DNA of 64,000 bases, taken from assembly GCF_947495255.1 (NCBI RefSeq), contig NZ_CANLYI010000004.1:186001-250000 (forward strand), read 5' to 3'. Shown one piece after another: positions 62,065-64,000 of the stretch. A program made the position numbers and the translations under genes. The notes below the pieces were generated by a model. The model did not search any database. It was given only the letters and a program-made list of their open reading frames with translations, and was not told the DNA's origin. The stretch is from an uncultured Winogradskyella sp. Its GTDB lineage: Bacteria; Bacteroidota; Bacteroidia; Flavobacteriales; Flavobacteriaceae. The stretch's first letter is position 1. Every line of letters begins with the position of its first letter.

Positions 62065-62409
62065 TTAAGGTTTCGGTTTTTTGAGTTCCTGTGCAGAAAG
62101 GATTTCAGTGATCTTATCCAAACAGAACATTTGGTCGTGAGGCAAGAGATCAATAACCATCTCTAGCACCTTGGTTACGCTAGTTGTTGGCGTCCTATTG
62201 CTATGTTTAGGAGATACGAAAACCCCATTGCCATCTAGTGCGTAATAGCACAATTCTAAAAGTGCAGAAATACTGCTGGTTATGTCCTCATGGTCAGAGA
62301 CCTCAAAACGTATGGTCTTTCTTGTTCTATTGCCATGTGGATCTAAACTTACTCCAGGGAAATTTTTAATGTGCTTCTTTATTGCCTTTAATTTCTTTTT
62401 TTCTTTCAT
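62065..62409 (-). CDS. small protein sharing the C-terminal domain of the HEPN protein (copy 2)
   Basis: A 114-residue basic protein, unrecognised. Its middle, EDITSSISALLELCYYALD, and its end, KVLEMVIDLLPHDQMFCLD, align with the HEPN protein C-terminus (YLDTSFMISNLLKVCITAMD, VLGYVLDMIPHNEMEVLD). The start overlaps the stop of the HEPN gene by four bases, and the next gene starts ten bases after its stop. The three genes are therefore made from one message. It may be an antitoxin or a subunit of a complex, which is inference. Confidence 0.68.
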   Translation of the reverse strand: MKEKKKLKAIKKHIKNFPGVSLDPHGNRTRKTIRFEVSDHEDITSSISALLELCYYALDGNGVFVSPKHSNRTPTTSVTKVLEMVIDLLPHDQMFCLDKITEILSAQELKKPKP

Positions 62410-63572
62410 AAGCTGTTCCTTTTCGGGTTTAAAACTATATCCTTAATGCCATCCAAAACTTCCATTTCATTATGGGGTATCATGTCTAATACATATCCTA
62501 AAACTTCTTTGATATTATGCTCTGGATTGGGAATGGATCGTGTAGAGCAGTGGTCTGTATCCATAGCTGTGATACATACCTTTAATAGATTTGAAATCAT
62601 GAAGGATGTGTCCAAATAACCTTCAGTTAGGACATCGATAGTATATAGCCCTTTTTTATGAGGATAGGGTTTTAGGGTTGAAAAGTCATTTATAGAAAGT
62701 GAATTAATAAACTTAGACAATTCTGTATCATTTGGCTGAGAAGATTCTTTTTTCGGAATACTAACATCGTTTGGATTTAATTCGTGCTTTATACAATCGT
62801 CCAACTTATTTTTAAATAACAACGTGGCTATTAATTCAATTTTAGTAGCTTTCTCTATTATTCTATGAATTTGTTCATTGTTAATATGGTAATTGTTTTC
62901 ATAACGTGTAGTGATATAGGCATCATCCAATAATTTTAAAAGGTGTTTCTCTTCTTCTATTTCCGTATTGAAAAGATTACCAAGTTCAGCTGAAAATGTT
63001 TTTAGATATGTTTGAAGCTCTTTGAGACTATGACTTTTTCGTTCTTTACCCATTAAAATAAGGGCAGTGTAGCGAAACCACAATTCTATATATTGGTGGA
63101 GCATAAAAGCCGCTTGATGAAGATTACTTTTTTCGACAAAAAACTTAGCACCATCCATAAATGCAGCCATTTTATAATGTTCTTTTTCGAAAATTGACTG
63201 TATCTGATTTAGCGTTTTTCCTGTTGCATAATACTCATGAAAATTATCTAATTCTGAATTTGGATTATAGAAGATTTGTTTTTCCCATGAGCAGCCATGA
63301 ACAAAGAATAAGTTTTCTTCTTTTAACTGGTGATGGGCATATTCAAAAGAAAATATTCGGTATAAGAATTCTGTTTCCTCTTGAAATATTTTAGCAACCA
63401 TCGCTGATAATTCTTTGGTTAAGGAAGAACAATTTCCTTGCAGTATTATAATTAATAACGATTTGAGATATTTTCCTCCTTCGACTTTTGATTTATATAC
63501 ATACCTAATTTCTAAAAGAGATTTTAGTTTGTCTATGATGTGTTTTTGTTTAGTTTGAATTTTAGCATACAT
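62406..63572 (-). CDS. HEPN-domain protein, putative RNase toxin or abortive-infection effector
   Basis: A 388-residue protein in three parts. Residues 1-130 are unrecognised, with GGKYLKSLLIIILQGNCSSL. Residues about 135-250 form a helical HEPN domain, with QAAFMLHQYIELWFRYTAL and the catalytic-type motif Arg223-YENNY-His229, the R-x5-H pattern of HEPN ribonucleases. Residues about 300-385 carry a domain repeated in the two following genes. HEPN ribonucleases act in toxin-antitoxin and phage defence systems. It is divergent from an XRE-type regulator and belongs to the accessory part of the mobile element. Confidence 0.72.
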   Translation of the reverse strand: MYAKIQTKQKHIIDKLKSLLEIRYVYKSKVEGGKYLKSLLIIILQGNCSSLTKELSAMVAKIFQEETEFLYRIFSFEYAHHQLKEENLFFVHGCSWEKQIFYNPNSELDNFHEYYATGKTLNQIQSIFEKEHYKMAAFMDGAKFFVEKSNLHQAAFMLHQYIELWFRYTALILMGKERKSHSLKELQTYLKTFSAELGNLFNTEIEEEKHLLKLLDDAYITTRYENNYHINNEQIHRIIEKATKIELIATLLFKNKLDDCIKHELNPNDVSIPKKESSQPNDTELSKFINSLSINDFSTLKPYPHKKGLYTIDVLTEGYLDTSFMISNLLKVCITAMDTDHCSTRSIPNPEHNIKEVLGYVLDMIPHNEMEVLDGIKDIVLNPKRNSL

Positions 63573-63766
63573 AATTCTCTCTCTTTTTTTAGTTATCTAA
63601 GACGATTTCTCATCACTTTATAGTATAAAATAGTATCTATTAATTACACGTTAGTATTGAAAATCATTACTAATGTATTTAAAATAAATCCAAATTCAAA
63701 ACAAAAGTGTAATTATTTTATACAAGAGTATATACTTTCTATATTTAAATATTCAAAAGATGTGTT
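63573..63766. promoter_or_regulatory. divergent control region of the HEPN operon and the XRE regulator
   Basis: The 194-base gap holds nested inverted repeats: TAATTACAC (63641-63649) with GTGTAATTA (63707-63715), and inside them TTAGTA (63651-63656) with TACTAA (63668-63673). These are candidate operators for the regulator. No gene is seen here. Confidence 0.45.
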
Positions 63767-63988
63767 ATGACTAATCTAGGATTATATTTAATTAAAAAAT
63801 CTATAAATAAGGCTGAAGTGGCTAGAAGAACAGGTATAAGCAAATCTCGATTGAGTCAATTAAGTGGAAATGAATCAACTAAATTGCGAGCAGATGAGCT
63901 TTACTTAATTGCTTTAGCTATTGATGAAGACCCATGTGAATTATTAAATGAGGTATGTAAAGACCTTAAACTTCCGAAAGAATGTTGA
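63767..63988 (+). CDS. XRE family helix-turn-helix regulator
   Basis: A 73-residue DNA-binding protein consisting of one Cro/CI-type domain: NKAEVARRTGISKSRLSQLS is the HTH, followed by ELYLIALAIDEDPCELLNEV. It is divergent from the HEPN operon and probably represses that operon and itself, acting on the inverted repeats between them. Stand-alone XRE domains of this size often serve as antitoxins or element repressors. The gene ends 12 bases before the window edge. Confidence 0.8.
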   Translation: MTNLGLYLIKKSINKAEVARRTGISKSRLSQLSGNESTKLRADELYLIALAIDEDPCELLNEVCKDLKLPKEC

Positions 63989-64000
63989 TCAATAGATCAT

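Noticed and set aside
62055..62153. A longer N-terminus for the 108-residue protein
   Set aside because: It would overlap the preceding gene by 89 bases, and the added residues have no match to the shared domain. The ATG at 62054 fits the spacing of the operon.
56487..64000. Calling the right-hand region a prophage or a conjugative element
   Set aside because: There are no capsid, tail, portal or terminase genes and no tra or VirB-type genes in the window. The relaxase with MobC-like protein and primase fits a mobilizable element that needs a helper.

Overview
The window is AT-rich chromosomal DNA from a marine-type member of the Flavobacteriaceae (Bacteroidota). The evidence is a SusC/SusD pair, type IX secretion sorting domains, a hybrid two-component regulator with an AraC output domain, lipoproteins with loose lipoboxes, promoters of the Bacteroidota TTG-N19/20-TAnnTTTG type, and scarce Shine-Dalgarno sequences. 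No rRNA or CRISPR array is present. One tRNA gene with a CAT anticodon is complete.

Positions 1-24.2 kb are core chromosome: a subtilase, an MBL hydrolase, a SulP transporter with a universal stress protein, a cation/proton antiporter, lepA, a TonB-type outer-membrane protein, a PD40 propeller lipoprotein, an M28 peptidase, a four-gene operon with a tetraether-synthase-like radical SAM enzyme and an Lgt-like protein, dusB, a LolC/E-like permease, rbfA and methylmalonyl-CoA epimerase. The tRNA closes this part.

From 24.2 to 56.4 kb lies an island bounded by direct repeats of the tRNA 3' end plus its terminator (24199-24314 and 56361-56476). A diverged third copy of the tRNA 3' half sits at 25770-25854. 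Between copies 1 and 3 are a truncated hydrolase, a cupin gene and a TMEM175-type channel gene broken by an amber stop. The rest is a roughly 30 kb polysaccharide utilisation locus. The minus-strand arm (uxuB-uxuA-kduI-kduD-DUF4861-uxaC-dctP-dctQ-dctM) takes up uronates and converts glucuronate and unsaturated uronate to 2-keto-3-deoxygluconate. The regulator at 35376-39518 is divergent to it. The plus-strand arm encodes an acetylesterase, two lyase-like proteins each fused to a deacetylase-like module, a SusC/SusD pair, a GH88 unsaturated glucuronyl hydrolase and a GH2 enzyme; a PL14/PL20-like lyase lies on the opposite strand. Together they suggest degradation of an O-acetylated glucuronic-acid-rich polymer (glucuronan or an ulvan-like algal polysaccharide). 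No sulfatase or rhamnosidase is present.

From 56.4 kb to the end is part of a mobilizable element: a membrane protein, an excisionase-like HTH protein, a helicase, an iteron-like region, a Toprim primase, MobC- and MobA-like mobilisation proteins, then a minus-strand operon of a HEPN protein and two small proteins that share its C-terminal domain, and a divergent XRE regulator. No integrase is visible in the island or in this element, so the integrase, if any, must lie beyond the window. The PUL therefore looks like a cargo island between attachment sites, next to a mobilizable element.
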